Assembly: GCF_000737515.1 (NCBI RefSeq) | Contig: NZ_CP006587.1 | Span: 1,491,001 to 1,555,000 of the forward strand | Length of the DNA stretch: 64,000 nt | From: Hymenobacter sp. APR13 | GTDB lineage: Bacteria; Bacteroidota; Bacteroidia; Cytophagales; Hymenobacteraceae | Direction of reading: 5' to 3' | Shown: positions 1-8,344 of the stretch, in pieces | Position numbering within the stretch: position 1 is the stretch's first letter | Layout of the letters: each line of letters opens with the position of its first letter | Notes under the pieces: generated by a model | The model's database searches: none | What the model was told of the DNA's origin: nothing | Seen by the model: the letters and a program-made list of their open reading frames with translations, nothing else | Program-made: the position numbers and the translations under genes

Positions 1-590
1 AGGCGGCCATGCAGTAGCAGCCAGCGGGGGCTTTCGGGCACCCGGAACAGCAGCAGCAGGAAAATCAGGGCGGGAACGGCCTGCACGCCCAGCATCAGGC
101 GCCACGAATGCTCGCCGAGGCCCGCCAGCAAATAGTTGGAGAGGTAGGCGACCAGAATGCCCGTAACGATGTTGAACTGGAACAGCCCCACCAGCTTACC
201 CCGCGAGGCCGCCGGCGAAATCTCGGAGATATAGAGCGGCGCCGTGACCGACGAAGCACCCACGCCCAGCCCGCCCAGAAAGCGGCACACCATAAACAGC
301 CCCCAGCCCGGCGCCAGCGCCGTTCCCACCGCCGACACCAGATACAGCGCCGCAATGCCGCGCAGCGTCTGGCGGCGGCCCAGCTTATCAGAAGGAATAC
401 CGCCGAAGATGGCCCCGATAACTGTCCCGATCAGGGCAATGGAAATGGTGAAGCCGTGCTCGAAGGCGCTCAGGTGCCAGAGCTGCTGAATGGCTTTCTC
501 GGCGCCCGAAATCACAGCCGTATCGAAGCCGAACAGGAAGCCGCCGAGCGCCGTGACGATGGACCAGAAGAGTACGTTGCGTGGAAGCAT
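1..590 (-). CDS. Sugar-porter MFS transporter, 3' end outside window
   Basis: This gene starts at the ATG complementing 588-590 and runs off the window edge, leaving about 196 residues. It is an inner-membrane sugar:proton symporter of the major facilitator superfamily, sugar porter (XylE/GLUT-like) subfamily. Visible family marks are GFLFGFDTAVISG in the first membrane helix, the cytoplasmic loop motif DKLGRRQ after helix 2, a second GRR-like set after helix 4, and PESPRWLL after helix 6, which is the sugar-porter signature. It lies 191 bases downstream of the hybrid sensor gene on the same strand, so that sensor probably controls it and both serve uptake of one sugar. The substrate cannot be told from the sequence. 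Confidence 0.9.
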   Translation of the reverse strand, partial: MLPRNVLFWSIVTALGGFLFGFDTAVISGAEKAIQQLWHLSAFEHGFTISIALIGTVIGAIFGGIPSDKLGRRQTLRGIAALYLVSAVGTALAPGWGLFMVCRFLGGLGVGASSVTAPLYISEISPAASRGKLVGLFQFNIVTGILVAYLSNYLLAGLGEHSWRLMLGVQAVPALIFLLLLFRVPESPRWLLLHGR

Positions 591-781
591 AGCCGAAGAA
601 GTTTTCGTAAACCTCCGGCTATTCTCAGCCCGCCACGTGCCCAATCATGCCAAATGCTTTAAGAATTGGTGCAGATCCGCACCCAAGGTCAAATAATTGC
701 TTATCAGCACTATACATCAAACAATCATTTCAACGTAACCAGCCTGACCTTCACTTTTGATGCGCCACTTGCAAAATTGGG

Positions 782-3541
782 TCAGGTGCGCATGGGCGTG
801 TGCATGGCCTTGAATTCGGTGGGCGACACCTCGTACTTGCCCCTGAAGGCGGTGGAGAAATACGAGGGCGACGAGAAGCCGGTCTGGTAGGCCACTTCGG
901 CCACCGTGCTGCCTTCCTGCAGCAGCAGCTGCCGGGCCTTAGTGAGGCGCAGCCCCTGGATGTACTCGTTCACCCCGATGCCCAGCAGCGCCTTCACCTT
1001 GCGGTAGAGCTGCGTGCGCGACACTCCGAGGCTGTGAGCAATGCCGTCTACGCTCAGGTCGGGCTGGTCGAGGCGGCCTTCGATGATGGCCGTGAGGTCG
1101 GCCAGAAACTTCTGGTCGACGCGCTGCGGGGCCACGGTGGGCGTGGCGCCCGAGAGCTGCCGCCGGAAATGCTCGCGCTGCTGGTCGCGGTTGCGCAGCA
1201 GCGTGCGCAGGCTTTCCAGCAAAAACGTGGGGTTGAACGGCTTGATGAGGTAGAGGTCGGCACCGGCCTGCACGCCTTCCACCTGCTGCTCGGGCGCGCT
1301 GCGGGCCGTAAGCAGCACCAGCGGAATGTGGCTGGTGCGCCAGTCGCCTTTCAGGGCGGTGGCCACCTCCAGGCCGCTGAGCTCGGGCAGGTTCACGTCG
1401 CACACTATCACGTCGGGGATGGTTTCGGCGGCCAGGCGCAGGCCGGTGGCCCCGTCGGCGGCGGTGCTGACCCGGAAGTGGGGCTGTAGCTTCTGCACCA
1501 GAAAGCCGCGCAGCTCGTCGTGGTCTTCGATGATGAGCGCCGTGGGCTCGGGCACGGTGGGAGCGGCGGAGTCGGCGGTCGAGGCAACGGCGGCCAGCGG
1601 CACTTCCTCCTCGGCGTCGAGGGTGAGGGGCGTGAGCATGTGGCCGGCCGGGGCATCCAGGAAAGTAGCCGGCTTGGTGAGCGGCAGCGTCACGTCGAAG
1701 GTGGTGCCGTGGCCGGGCTGGCTCCGGAACGAGAGCGTGCCCTGGTGCAGGCGCGTGAGCCCCTCAGCCAGCGCCAGCCCCAGCCCCGAGCTGTTGGCCG
1801 ACTGCTGCCGGCCCTGGTAAAACCACTCCAGAATGTGGGGCTGGTCGGCCTCGGCAATGCCCTGGCCGTTGTCTTCTACGCTGATGCGCACGGTGTCGGC
1901 GGCCACGTCCTGCTGCATGCTCACCACAATCCGGCCGCCATCGGGGGTGTACTTGAAGGCGTTGGAGAGCAGGTTGAAGAAGACTTTATCGAGGATGTCG
2001 CCATCAAACCACAGGAAGATGACAGGCTGGGCGGGCAGAAACCGGAAGGTGATGTTGCGCTTCTGGGCGGTTTTCTCGAATACGTCCATGATTTCGCGCA
2101 CAAACTCCACTAGGTTGCCTTCCACGGCCCGCACGGCCATCTTGCCCACGTCGATTTTGCGGAACGCCAGCAGCTGATTCACCAGCTGCATCAGGCGCTG
2201 GGTGTTGCGGCGCACCAAAGCCAGGTCGTGGCGCTGGGCCGGCGAGAGGTCGGTGGGGCTGGCCAGCATGTCTTCCACGGGCCCCAGAATGAGGGTGAGC
2301 GGCGTGCGCAGCTCGTGTGAGAAGTTGGTGAAGAAGCGCAGCTTGGCTTCCGAGGAGCGGCGGGCCTCCTCGGCCAGCTCGGCAATCTGGTTGCGCTGGG
2401 CGCTGATTTCGGCGTTCTGGCCTTCCACCATGCGCCGGATGCGGCGGTTGAGGCGCGACGAGCGCCAAGCCAGCGCCCCCAGCACCACGGCGCCCAGCAA
2501 ACTAGCTAGCAGCAGATACACGGTCAGCTCCTGGTTGGCGTAGCGGCGCTGCTGCTCGCGCAGGTGGCGCTGCTGCCCTTCCAGATCCTGCTGCTGATCT
2601 ACCAGCTGCTCGGTCTGGGTGCGCATGGTGGTCACGTTCGACGAGTCGATGACCATGGTGCCCAGCACGTTGTCTTTCAGGAAGGGCTCGTGCCGCAGGA
2701 TGCGCAGGGCCGTACGGATGGCTTCCTCGCCCCCAGTCTGGTAGAGCAGCGTGGCCTGAATGATGCCCTCTTCCACCAGCTGCAGGCCGTTGCCGGGGCC
2801 GGCCAGCCCATCCACCCCAATGATGCGGAGGCGCCGCTCGATGCCGAGGCGGCGCGCCACCTGATAGGCAGCCCGCGCCATGGGGTCGTTGTGGGCGAAG
2901 ATGAGGTTGGTTTCGGGGTGGGCGCGCAGCACGGCGGGCAGTTGCTCCAGCACCGAGCCGGGCAGCCAGTTGCCTTCCACCTGCGCCGCCAGCTGCACGC
3001 CCGGGTGCGCCGCCAGCGCCTGCCGGAAGCCTTTGTCGCGGTCGGTGGCGGGCGACGAGCCGGGCGTGCCGGTGATTTCGAGCACCTGCCCGCGGCCCTG
3101 CAGCAGCTGGGCGGCGTAGTGGCCGGCCGTGCGGCCCACCTCTAGGTTGTTGCCGCCCACATAGGCCGTGTACAGGCGCGAGGTGGTGCGGCGGTCCAGA
3201 ATCACGACCGGAATGCCCTGGTTGTAGGCGGCCTCGGCCAGCTCCGTCAGGGGGCCCGACTGGTTGGGCGAAATCAGCAGCAGATCTACGCGCTGCCGGA
3301 TCAGCTCCCGCACCTGCCGGCGCTGCAGGTCGCTGTTGTTGTGCGCGTCCAGCATCTGAAACTGCACGTTCGGGTGGAAGCTCAGTTCCTTCTGCATCCC
3401 GGCCAGCATAGCCTTGCGCCAGGCATCGTTGGTGGTGCACTGCGAAAAGCCAATGCGGTACACCGGCTCCTTCGCGACCGGCTGGCAGCTAACTGCCAGC
3501 AGCGCCAGCAGCAGCCAGCGGCGCCGGGCTCTTGCTACCAT
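782..3541 (-). CDS. Hybrid two-component sensor/regulator with periplasmic sugar-binding domain (HTCS)
   Basis: This single-chain sensor and transcription factor has about 919 residues. I chose the start at 3541 because it puts a signal sequence with lipobox LAVSC (Cys19) at the N terminus; an in-frame start at 3598 would add 19 residues. The domain order is a RbsB/LacI-type periplasmic sugar-binding domain (about 26-320), a coiled segment, a membrane helix (about 355-380), HisKA with FSHELRTPLT (about 427), HATPase with DNGQG and GLGLAL, a receiver with phospho-acceptor Asp in CDVNLPELSG, and an AraC-type HTH at the C terminus. Bacteroides BT1754, which senses fructose, has this architecture. 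A free monosaccharide ligand and control of the adjacent sugar porter are inferred. Confidence 0.92.
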   Translation of the reverse strand: MVARARRRWLLLALLAVSCQPVAKEPVYRIGFSQCTTNDAWRKAMLAGMQKELSFHPNVQFQMLDAHNNSDLQRRQVRELIRQRVDLLLISPNQSGPLTELAEAAYNQGIPVVILDRRTTSRLYTAYVGGNNLEVGRTAGHYAAQLLQGRGQVLEITGTPGSSPATDRDKGFRQALAAHPGVQLAAQVEGNWLPGSVLEQLPAVLRAHPETNLIFAHNDPMARAAYQVARRLGIERRLRIIGVDGLAGPGNGLQLVEEGIIQATLLYQTGGEEAIRTALRILRHEPFLKDNVLGTMVIDSSNVTTMRTQTEQLVDQQQDLEGQQRHLREQQRRYANQELTVYLLLASLLGAVVLGALAWRSSRLNRRIRRMVEGQNAEISAQRNQIAELAEEARRSSEAKLRFFTNFSHELRTPLTLILGPVEDMLASPTDLSPAQRHDLALVRRNTQRLMQLVNQLLAFRKIDVGKMAVRAVEGNLVEFVREIMDVFEKTAQKRNITFRFLPAQPVIFLWFDGDILDKVFFNLLSNAFKYTPDGGRIVVSMQQDVAADTVRISVEDNGQGIAEADQPHILEWFYQGRQQSANSSGLGLALAEGLTRLHQGTLSFRSQPGHGTTFDVTLPLTKPATFLDAPAGHMLTPLTLDAEEEVPLAAVASTADSAAPTVPEPTALIIEDHDELRGFLVQKLQPHFRVSTAADGATGLRLAAETIPDVIVCDVNLPELSGLEVATALKGDWRTSHIPLVLLTARSAPEQQVEGVQAGADLYLIKPFNPTFLLESLRTLLRNRDQQREHFRRQLSGATPTVAPQRVDQKFLADLTAIIEGRLDQPDLSVDGIAHSLGVSRTQLYRKVKALLGIGVNEYIQGLRLTKARQLLLQEGSTVAEVAYQTGFSSPSYFSTAFRGKYEVSPTEFKAMHTPMRT

Positions 3542-3866
3542 CAGCCTCAGAACTCCGGCAACCTGAATTGGCCCAATAACCATTTCGAATTCAACCATAC
3601 AGTAGAAATGAATCTGGTAATGAGGTTCAACTACTGCCCGCCGCCAATGCGGCGCAGGCAGAAACTCCCTGGCTAATTCGTTAATGTAAAGCGTTTTTCG
3701 CGAATACGGCTGCCTGACTGGGCCGGACCTGTCTCGGCAAGAAGAGCCTGTTGGCTGGCGCGGTGCCCGAGAGGCTGCTTTTACCGCCCTTCCCGGGCAC
3801 TCCTGAGTTGAAGCGCCGTGGCGGCCGGGCTGGTGTCGGGATGCAGCGCGGCAGAAATTACAGCTA

Positions 3867-3907
3867 TGACGTAAACATACGTCATAATATGTCGTATGTT
3901 TACGTCA
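3867..3907. promoter_or_regulatory. Candidate ArsR operator, perfect inverted repeat
   Basis: A perfect 15-base inverted repeat (TGACGTAAACATACG at 3867-3881 and its complement at 3893-3907) surrounds an 11-base AT-rich centre. It lies 89 bases before arsR in a region that is otherwise GC-rich. The position and dyad symmetry fit a site bound by the winged-helix ArsR dimer that represses its own operon. Binding is inferred. Confidence 0.75.
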
Positions 3908-3996
3908 CAAAACCTCCGGCGCTGTGCTGCGCTGTCTGCTGCAACATGGGACCGGGGCTCGTTTTCTCTTCTCTTTCCTGCTGAACAGCCTTCTAT

Positions 3997-4347
3997 ATGA
4001 CGCACGCCAAAACCGCCGCTTTCACCGAGGAGCAGCAGCAGTTGGCCCGAGTGGCCAAGGCGCTGGCGCACCCGGCCCGGGTGGCCATTGTGCAGCTGCT
4101 GGCCTCCAAAACCACGTGCATCTCCGGCGACATTGCCGCCGAGCTGCCCTTGAGCCGCACCACCGTGTCGCAGCACCTGCAGGAGCTGAAGGCGCTGGAC
4201 CTTATCCGCGGCGAGATTGACGGACTGACGGTGTGCTACTGCCTCAACACGGAGCTGCTGCGCGAGGTGCAGCAGCAGTTCACCGCCTTCTTCCTTGAGG
4301 CAACCAGCAACCCTGCCTGCGGCCCCGCCGATGCTTGCGCTTGCTAG
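3997..4347 (+). CDS. arsR: ArsR/SmtB-family metalloregulator
   Basis: This 116-residue winged-helix repressor is the first gene of the arsenic cluster. The recognition helix region [21 protein letters not shown] (about 51-70) and the following wing are typical of ArsR. The classical ELCVCDL arsenite site is absent. Cysteines occur instead at 41, 80, 82, 108, 114 and 116, the last three in the tail CGPADACAC. The As(III) site is therefore probably built from Cys41 and/or the C-terminal cysteines, as in atypical ArsR proteins; this is inferred. The palindrome at 3867-3907 is its likely operator, and the next gene follows after 49 bases. Confidence 0.93.
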   Translation: MTHAKTAAFTEEQQQLARVAKALAHPARVAIVQLLASKTTCISGDIAAELPLSRTTVSQHLQELKALDLIRGEIDGLTVCYCLNTELLREVQQQFTAFFLEATSNPACGPADACAC

Positions 4348-4396
4348 CACCGCCCGATTCCCAACAGACTTTTCCACCTTCTTACCCCTGGAAATC

Positions 4397-4864
4397 ATGA
4401 AAATATCTGAAATGAAGCACGCGCTGGCGGGCCTGGAGGCCGTCAGCTTCCGCCTGCCCGATGGCACCCAACTACCCGCGCACTTTCACGTCACGGAAGT
4501 CGGGCTGGTCAGCAAGCACTTCATCGACTGCGGCGGGGTGGAGCGGCGCGAAACCGTGGCCAACTTCCAGCTCTGGGAGGCCGGCGACTACGACCACCGC
4601 CTCGCGCCGCAGAAATTCCTGCACATCCTGCAGCTGTCGGAGAAGATTCTGGGGCCTGATGATCTCGACATCGAAGTGGAATATCAGCAAGCCACCATCG
4701 GCAAGTTCGGCCTGCACTTCGACGGTACCGACTTCCAGCTGACCACCAAGCAAACCGCCTGCCTGGCCCAGGACGCCTGCGGCATTCCGGCGGCCGAGCC
4801 GTTTGCGTTGCCGCAGCTGCAAATGGCCGGCGCCGCCTGCACGCCGGGCGGCGGGTGCTGCTAG
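4397..4864 (+). CDS. DUF6428-family protein with Cys-rich tail
   Basis: This 155-residue soluble protein is encoded directly after arsR; a longer in-frame start overlapping arsR is unlikely. It resembles the small family called DUF6428 that I associate with arsR in Bacteroidota, whose function is unknown. It has HFHVTEVG near residue 29, several acidic beta-strand segments, and cysteines at 45, 122, 128, 148, 154 and 155, ending in CTPGGGCC. Clustered terminal cysteines in an arsenic operon suggest binding of As(III) or another thiophilic metal, perhaps as a chaperone or reductase partner. That role is inferred, and the family name is from memory. Confidence 0.75.
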   Translation: MKISEMKHALAGLEAVSFRLPDGTQLPAHFHVTEVGLVSKHFIDCGGVERRETVANFQLWEAGDYDHRLAPQKFLHILQLSEKILGPDDLDIEVEYQQATIGKFGLHFDGTDFQLTTKQTACLAQDACGIPAAEPFALPQLQMAGAACTPGGGCC

Positions 4865-4949
4865 ATTTTGCGCACGGCGCTGCCCACGTTTGGGTGGTGC
4901 CGTTTTGCTGCCTTTCTGTACCGTTTTTCGTCTGCGTTTTCTCTTTCCG

Positions 4950-5723
4950 ATGACAATTGCCTTTTTCTCTGACGTGCACGGCAACCTGCCGGCCCTAGAG
5001 GCAGTGCTGGCCGATATGGAGCAGCGCCGGCCCGACATGATTTTCTGCCTCGGCGACCTGGTAGGCTACGCGCCCTGGCCCAACGAAGTGGTGAACGAGG
5101 TGCGCCGCCGCGGCATCCCCACGCTGGCCGGCAACTACGACCAGGGCATCGGGCTGGCCAGCAGCAACTGCGGCTGCGCCTACAAAACCGACACCGAGAA
5201 GGACCTGGGCGCGCAAAGCATTGCCTACACCAACCACGTGGTGGGCGACGACGAGCGCTGCTACCTGCGCCTGCTGCCCAAGCACATGCGGCTGGAGTTT
5301 CAGGAAGAGCCCTGCACGCTCAGCCTGCTGATGGTGCACGGCTCGCCCCGCAAAATCAACGAGTACCTGTTTGAGGACCGGCCCGAAGCCAGCTTCCTGC
5401 GCGTATTGGCCGAGGCCAACGCCGATATTCTGCTCTTCGGCCACACCCACAAGCCCTACCACCGCACCTTCGCCTACGAGGTGGAAGGCGAAACCCGCTA
5501 CCGCCACGCTCTGAACATCGGCTCCGTCGGCAAGCCCAAGGACGGCGACCCGCGCGCTGCCTACCAGCTGCTGCACCTCGACGAGCACACCACGCTCACC
5601 GACCCCAACAGCGTGCGTTCCGAGCTGATTCGGGTGGAATACGACGTGGAAAAAGCCGCCCAAGCCGTGGAAGCCTCGCCCCTGCCCAACGAGTACGCCG
5701 ACATGCTGCGCAAGGCCTATTAG
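4950..5723 (+). CDS. Calcineurin-like metallophosphoesterase in the ars cluster
   Basis: This 257-residue cytoplasmic protein belongs to the YfcE/diadenosine-tetraphosphatase-like branch of the metallophosphoesterases. Metal-binding blocks appear in order: DVHGN near residue 8, GDLVGYAPWP near 37, GNYDQ near 65, VHGSP near 128 and GHTHKP near 167. The third block has Tyr where most relatives have a catalytic His (GNHD). An extra NCGC cysteine pair follows at about residue 74. It starts 85 bases after the DUF6428 stop and sits where Bacteroidota ars operons often carry arsC. The substrate is unknown; a link to arsenate or phosphate-ester metabolism is inferred from context alone. Confidence 0.85.
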   Translation: MTIAFFSDVHGNLPALEAVLADMEQRRPDMIFCLGDLVGYAPWPNEVVNEVRRRGIPTLAGNYDQGIGLASSNCGCAYKTDTEKDLGAQSIAYTNHVVGDDERCYLRLLPKHMRLEFQEEPCTLSLLMVHGSPRKINEYLFEDRPEASFLRVLAEANADILLFGHTHKPYHRTFAYEVEGETRYRHALNIGSVGKPKDGDPRAAYQLLHLDEHTTLTDPNSVRSELIRVEYDVEKAAQAVEASPLPNEYADMLRKAY

Positions 5724-5739
5724 CGCGAGCTGATTTCCC

Positions 5740-5833
5740 AGCACGTCATTCCGAGCCTGCGAGGAATCTCGCGTGCTGATGTTGCAATGCTATTCAGCAC
5801 GCGAGATTCCTCGCAGGCTCGGAATGACGTGCT
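5740..5833. repeat. Perfect 40-bp palindromic intergenic repeat
   Basis: The arms at 5740-5779 and 5794-5833 are exact inverse complements, 40 bases each, separated by a 14-base loop. They contain GTCATTCCGAGCCTGCGAGG, a word I associate with dispersed Bacteroidota intergenic repeats. The element lies between the phosphoesterase and acr3 and could fold in RNA, uncoupling expression of the two halves of the cluster. No coding sequence is seen in it. Confidence 0.9.
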
Positions 5834-5912
5834 ATTTCCTGCTCCTTCCTACCTCCCCGTCCCCGCCTGAACTAGCGGGACGGCACCGTACGGCCTTTTT
5901 TCTCTGATTTCT

Positions 5913-7010
5913 ATGCAGCCTACTCCCGTTCCTGCCACCGCCCCGGCTCCGGCGGCGCTGGCCGAAAAGAAACTCTCCGGCCTCGACCGGGGCCTCACGC
6001 TCTGGATATTTCTGGCCATGGCTTTGGGCGTGGGCCTGGGCTACTTCGTGCCCGGCATCAACGACGCGGTCAACTACTTTTCGGTGGGCACCGTGAACGT
6101 ACCGCTGGCGTTGGGCCTGATTCTGATGATGTACCCGCCGCTGGCCAAGGTCAAGTACGAGGAGCTGCCCAAAGTCTTCAGAAACACCCGCATAATCGGC
6201 CTCTCACTGGTGCTGAACTGGCTAGTGGGGCCGCTGCTGATGTTTCTGCTGGCCATCTGGCTGCTGCCCGACAAGCCCGAGTACATGATGGGCCTGATTC
6301 TCATCGGCATTGCCCGCTGCATTGCCATGGTGCTGGTCTGGAACGATTTGGCCGACGGCTCCCGCGAGTACGCGGCCGGCCTCGTGGCCCTGAATTCCAT
6401 TTTTCAGGTGCTGTTCTACTCGGTGCTGGCCTGGCTGTTTATCACGGTACTGCCGCCCTACTTCGGGCTGCAAGGCTACGCCGTGAACATCGGCATCCGG
6501 GACATTGCCCAGAGCGTGCTCGTCTACCTGGGCATTCCCTTTGCGGCCGGCTTCCTCTCGCGCACCATCCTGCGCCGGCTGAAGGGCAACGCTTGGTACG
6601 AAGCGGTGTTCATTCCGGCCATCAGCCCCATTACGCTCATTGCCCTGCTGCTCACCATCGTGTTGATGTTCAGCCTCAAGGGCGAAACCATTGTGCAGGT
6701 GCCGCTGGACGTGCTGCGCATTGCGTTGCCGCTGGCCATCTATTTCGGGGTGATGTTCGTGCTCAGCTTTGCGGCCGGCAAGTGGCTGGGGGCCGATTAC
6801 GCCGAGAATGCCAGCATTGCCTTCACCGCCACCGGCAACAACTTCGAGCTGGCCATTGCCGTGGCCATCGGCGTGTTCGGCCTGAACTCGGGCCAGGCCT
6901 TTGCCGGCGTCATCGGCCCGCTGATTGAGGTGCCGGCTCTGATTGCGCTGGTCAACCTAGCCTTCTGGTTTCGCCGCCGCTGGTACGGCGGAGACGGGCG
7001 GGCTGCGTAG
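5913..7010 (+). CDS. acr3: ACR3-family arsenite efflux permease
   Basis: This 365-residue inner-membrane carrier with about ten hydrophobic helices expels As(III) using the proton motive force. The family-diagnostic block [16 protein letters not shown] (about 131-146) contains the conserved cysteine needed for arsenite transport in ACR3 proteins. [18 protein letters not shown] and [10 protein letters not shown] in the last third are also typical. The first 25 residues are an Ala/Pro-rich cytoplasmic lead. A 40-bp palindrome lies just upstream and another palindrome just downstream, so this gene may have its own transcript as well as read-through from arsR. Confidence 0.95.
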   Translation: MQPTPVPATAPAPAALAEKKLSGLDRGLTLWIFLAMALGVGLGYFVPGINDAVNYFSVGTVNVPLALGLILMMYPPLAKVKYEELPKVFRNTRIIGLSLVLNWLVGPLLMFLLAIWLLPDKPEYMMGLILIGIARCIAMVLVWNDLADGSREYAAGLVALNSIFQVLFYSVLAWLFITVLPPYFGLQGYAVNIGIRDIAQSVLVYLGIPFAAGFLSRTILRRLKGNAWYEAVFIPAISPITLIALLLTIVLMFSLKGETIVQVPLDVLRIALPLAIYFGVMFVLSFAAGKWLGADYAENASIAFTATGNNFELAIAVAIGVFGLNSGQAFAGVIGPLIEVPALIALVNLAFWFRRRWYGGDGRAA

Positions 7011-7016
7011 TAAACA

Positions 7017-7103
7017 AGTAGCGCGAACTTTGCAGTTCGCGTCCCCGCGCCGTTGGAATCGTTCGAACGGCACGGGGACGCGAACTACAAAGTTCGCGCT
7101 ACT
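7017..7103. repeat. Imperfect 38-bp palindromic intergenic repeat
   Basis: The arms at 7017-7054 and 7066-7103 pair over 38 bases with two mismatches around an 11-base loop. The arms contain GCGCGAACTTTG and GCGTCCCCG. The element begins six bases after the acr3 stop and ends 40 bases before arsO, so it could act as a terminator-like or mRNA-stabilising stem. Its sequence differs from the 5740 element. Confidence 0.88.
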
Positions 7104-7143
7104 GCTACCCCACATATTCCCGCTCCCTTTTCCCTGACTTCCT

Positions 7144-8202
7144 ATGACTGATTTCACGACGGATGTGCTGGTAATCGGGGCCGGGCAGAGCGGGCTGGCG
7201 GTGGGCTACTACCTGCGGCGGGCCGGCGTGTCGTTTGTGCTGCTCGATGAGCAGCCGGCGGCGGGTGGGGCCTGGCGCCACGGCTGGGACTCGCTGCGCC
7301 TGTTCTCGCCGGCCGATGCCAGCTCGCTGCCCGGCTGGCTCATGCCCCGCCCGCCCGACAACAGTTTCCCGGCCCGCGACGCCGTCATCGATTACCTCAC
7401 GCAGTACGAAGCGCGCTACGCCCTGCCGGTGCAACGGCCCGTGCGCGTGCAGGACGTAGCCCGCACGGCCACCTGCTATGCCGTGCGCACCAGCCACGGC
7501 ACCTGGGCGGCGCGGGCCGTGGTGTGCGCCACCGGCACCTGGAGCCAGCCCTACATTCCGCCCTATCCCGGCCTGGAGCTGTTTGCCGGCGTGCAGCTGC
7601 ACTCGGCCCAGTACCGCCACGCCGCGCCCTTTGCCGGCCAACGGGTGCTGGTGGTGGGCGGCGCCAACTCCGGGGCCCAGATTCTGGCTGAAGTGTCGGA
7701 GGTGGCGAGCGCCACCTGGGTAACTGAGCACGCGCCCCGCTTCCTGCCCGACGACGTGGACGGGCGCGTGCTATTCCAACAAGCCACCCAGCGCTACCAC
7801 GTCGGCCAGACCGCCCCGCCCCCCACCCTCGGCGACGTGGTGATGGTGGAGCCGGTGCGCGCGGCCCGGGCGCGCGGGGTGCTGCACAGCGTGCCACCCT
7901 TCCGCCAGCTCACGGCCACTGGCGTGCTGTGGCCTGATGGCCGCTCGGAAACCATTGACGCCATCATCTGGTGCACGGGTTTCCGGCCGGCGCTGGCGCT
8001 CCTGGGCGGCCTGGGCGTGCTGCAGCCGGATGGGCGAGTGGTCACGGCAGGCACCCGGGCCACCGCCGCCGCAGGCTTGTGGCTGGTCGGCTACGGTTCT
8101 TGGACTGGCTTCGCCTCGGCCACTCTTATTGGTGTGGGGCGCTCGGCCCGGGCTACTGTCGAGGAAATCAGGGAGCATCTGGCGGCTTCGGGGGTCAGAT
8201 AG
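7144..8202 (+). CDS. arsO: ArsO-type flavin-dependent monooxygenase
   Basis: This 352-residue cytoplasmic FAD/NAD(P)H enzyme of the flavin-containing monooxygenase type has a first dinucleotide fold with GAGQSG near residue 13 and a second with GGANSG near residue 175. Between them is the Trp/Arg-rich FAD segment [16 protein letters not shown]. The C-terminal block WCTGFRPAL closes the fold. Enzymes of this type are found beside acr3 in ars operons and named ArsO; their substrate is not settled. As last gene of the cluster it probably acts on an arsenic species or protects against related oxidative stress, which is inferred. Confidence 0.82.
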   Translation: MTDFTTDVLVIGAGQSGLAVGYYLRRAGVSFVLLDEQPAAGGAWRHGWDSLRLFSPADASSLPGWLMPRPPDNSFPARDAVIDYLTQYEARYALPVQRPVRVQDVARTATCYAVRTSHGTWAARAVVCATGTWSQPYIPPYPGLELFAGVQLHSAQYRHAAPFAGQRVLVVGGANSGAQILAEVSEVASATWVTEHAPRFLPDDVDGRVLFQQATQRYHVGQTAPPPTLGDVVMVEPVRAARARGVLHSVPPFRQLTATGVLWPDGRSETIDAIIWCTGFRPALALLGGLGVLQPDGRVVTAGTRATAAAGLWLVGYGSWTGFASATLIGVGRSARATVEEIREHLAASGVR

Positions 8203-8344
8203 TGCAGCAGTAGCGCCAACTTGTGGATGCAACGGAGCGCAGCCTTTAGGGTCGTTAAGCTTAAGTGGATCTGACAAGGATTTGCCGGGCTCCTTTCGTC
8301 AGGTTGCCGTATACCTCCTACCTGCCTGCCGTAGCCTGCTCTCT

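Noticed and set aside
7937..8344. Upstream extension of the five-PAS kinase
   Set aside because: The frame is open, but it overlaps the arsO gene and translates to Pro/Arg/Gly-rich text; the ATG at 8345 starts the first PAS-like segment.
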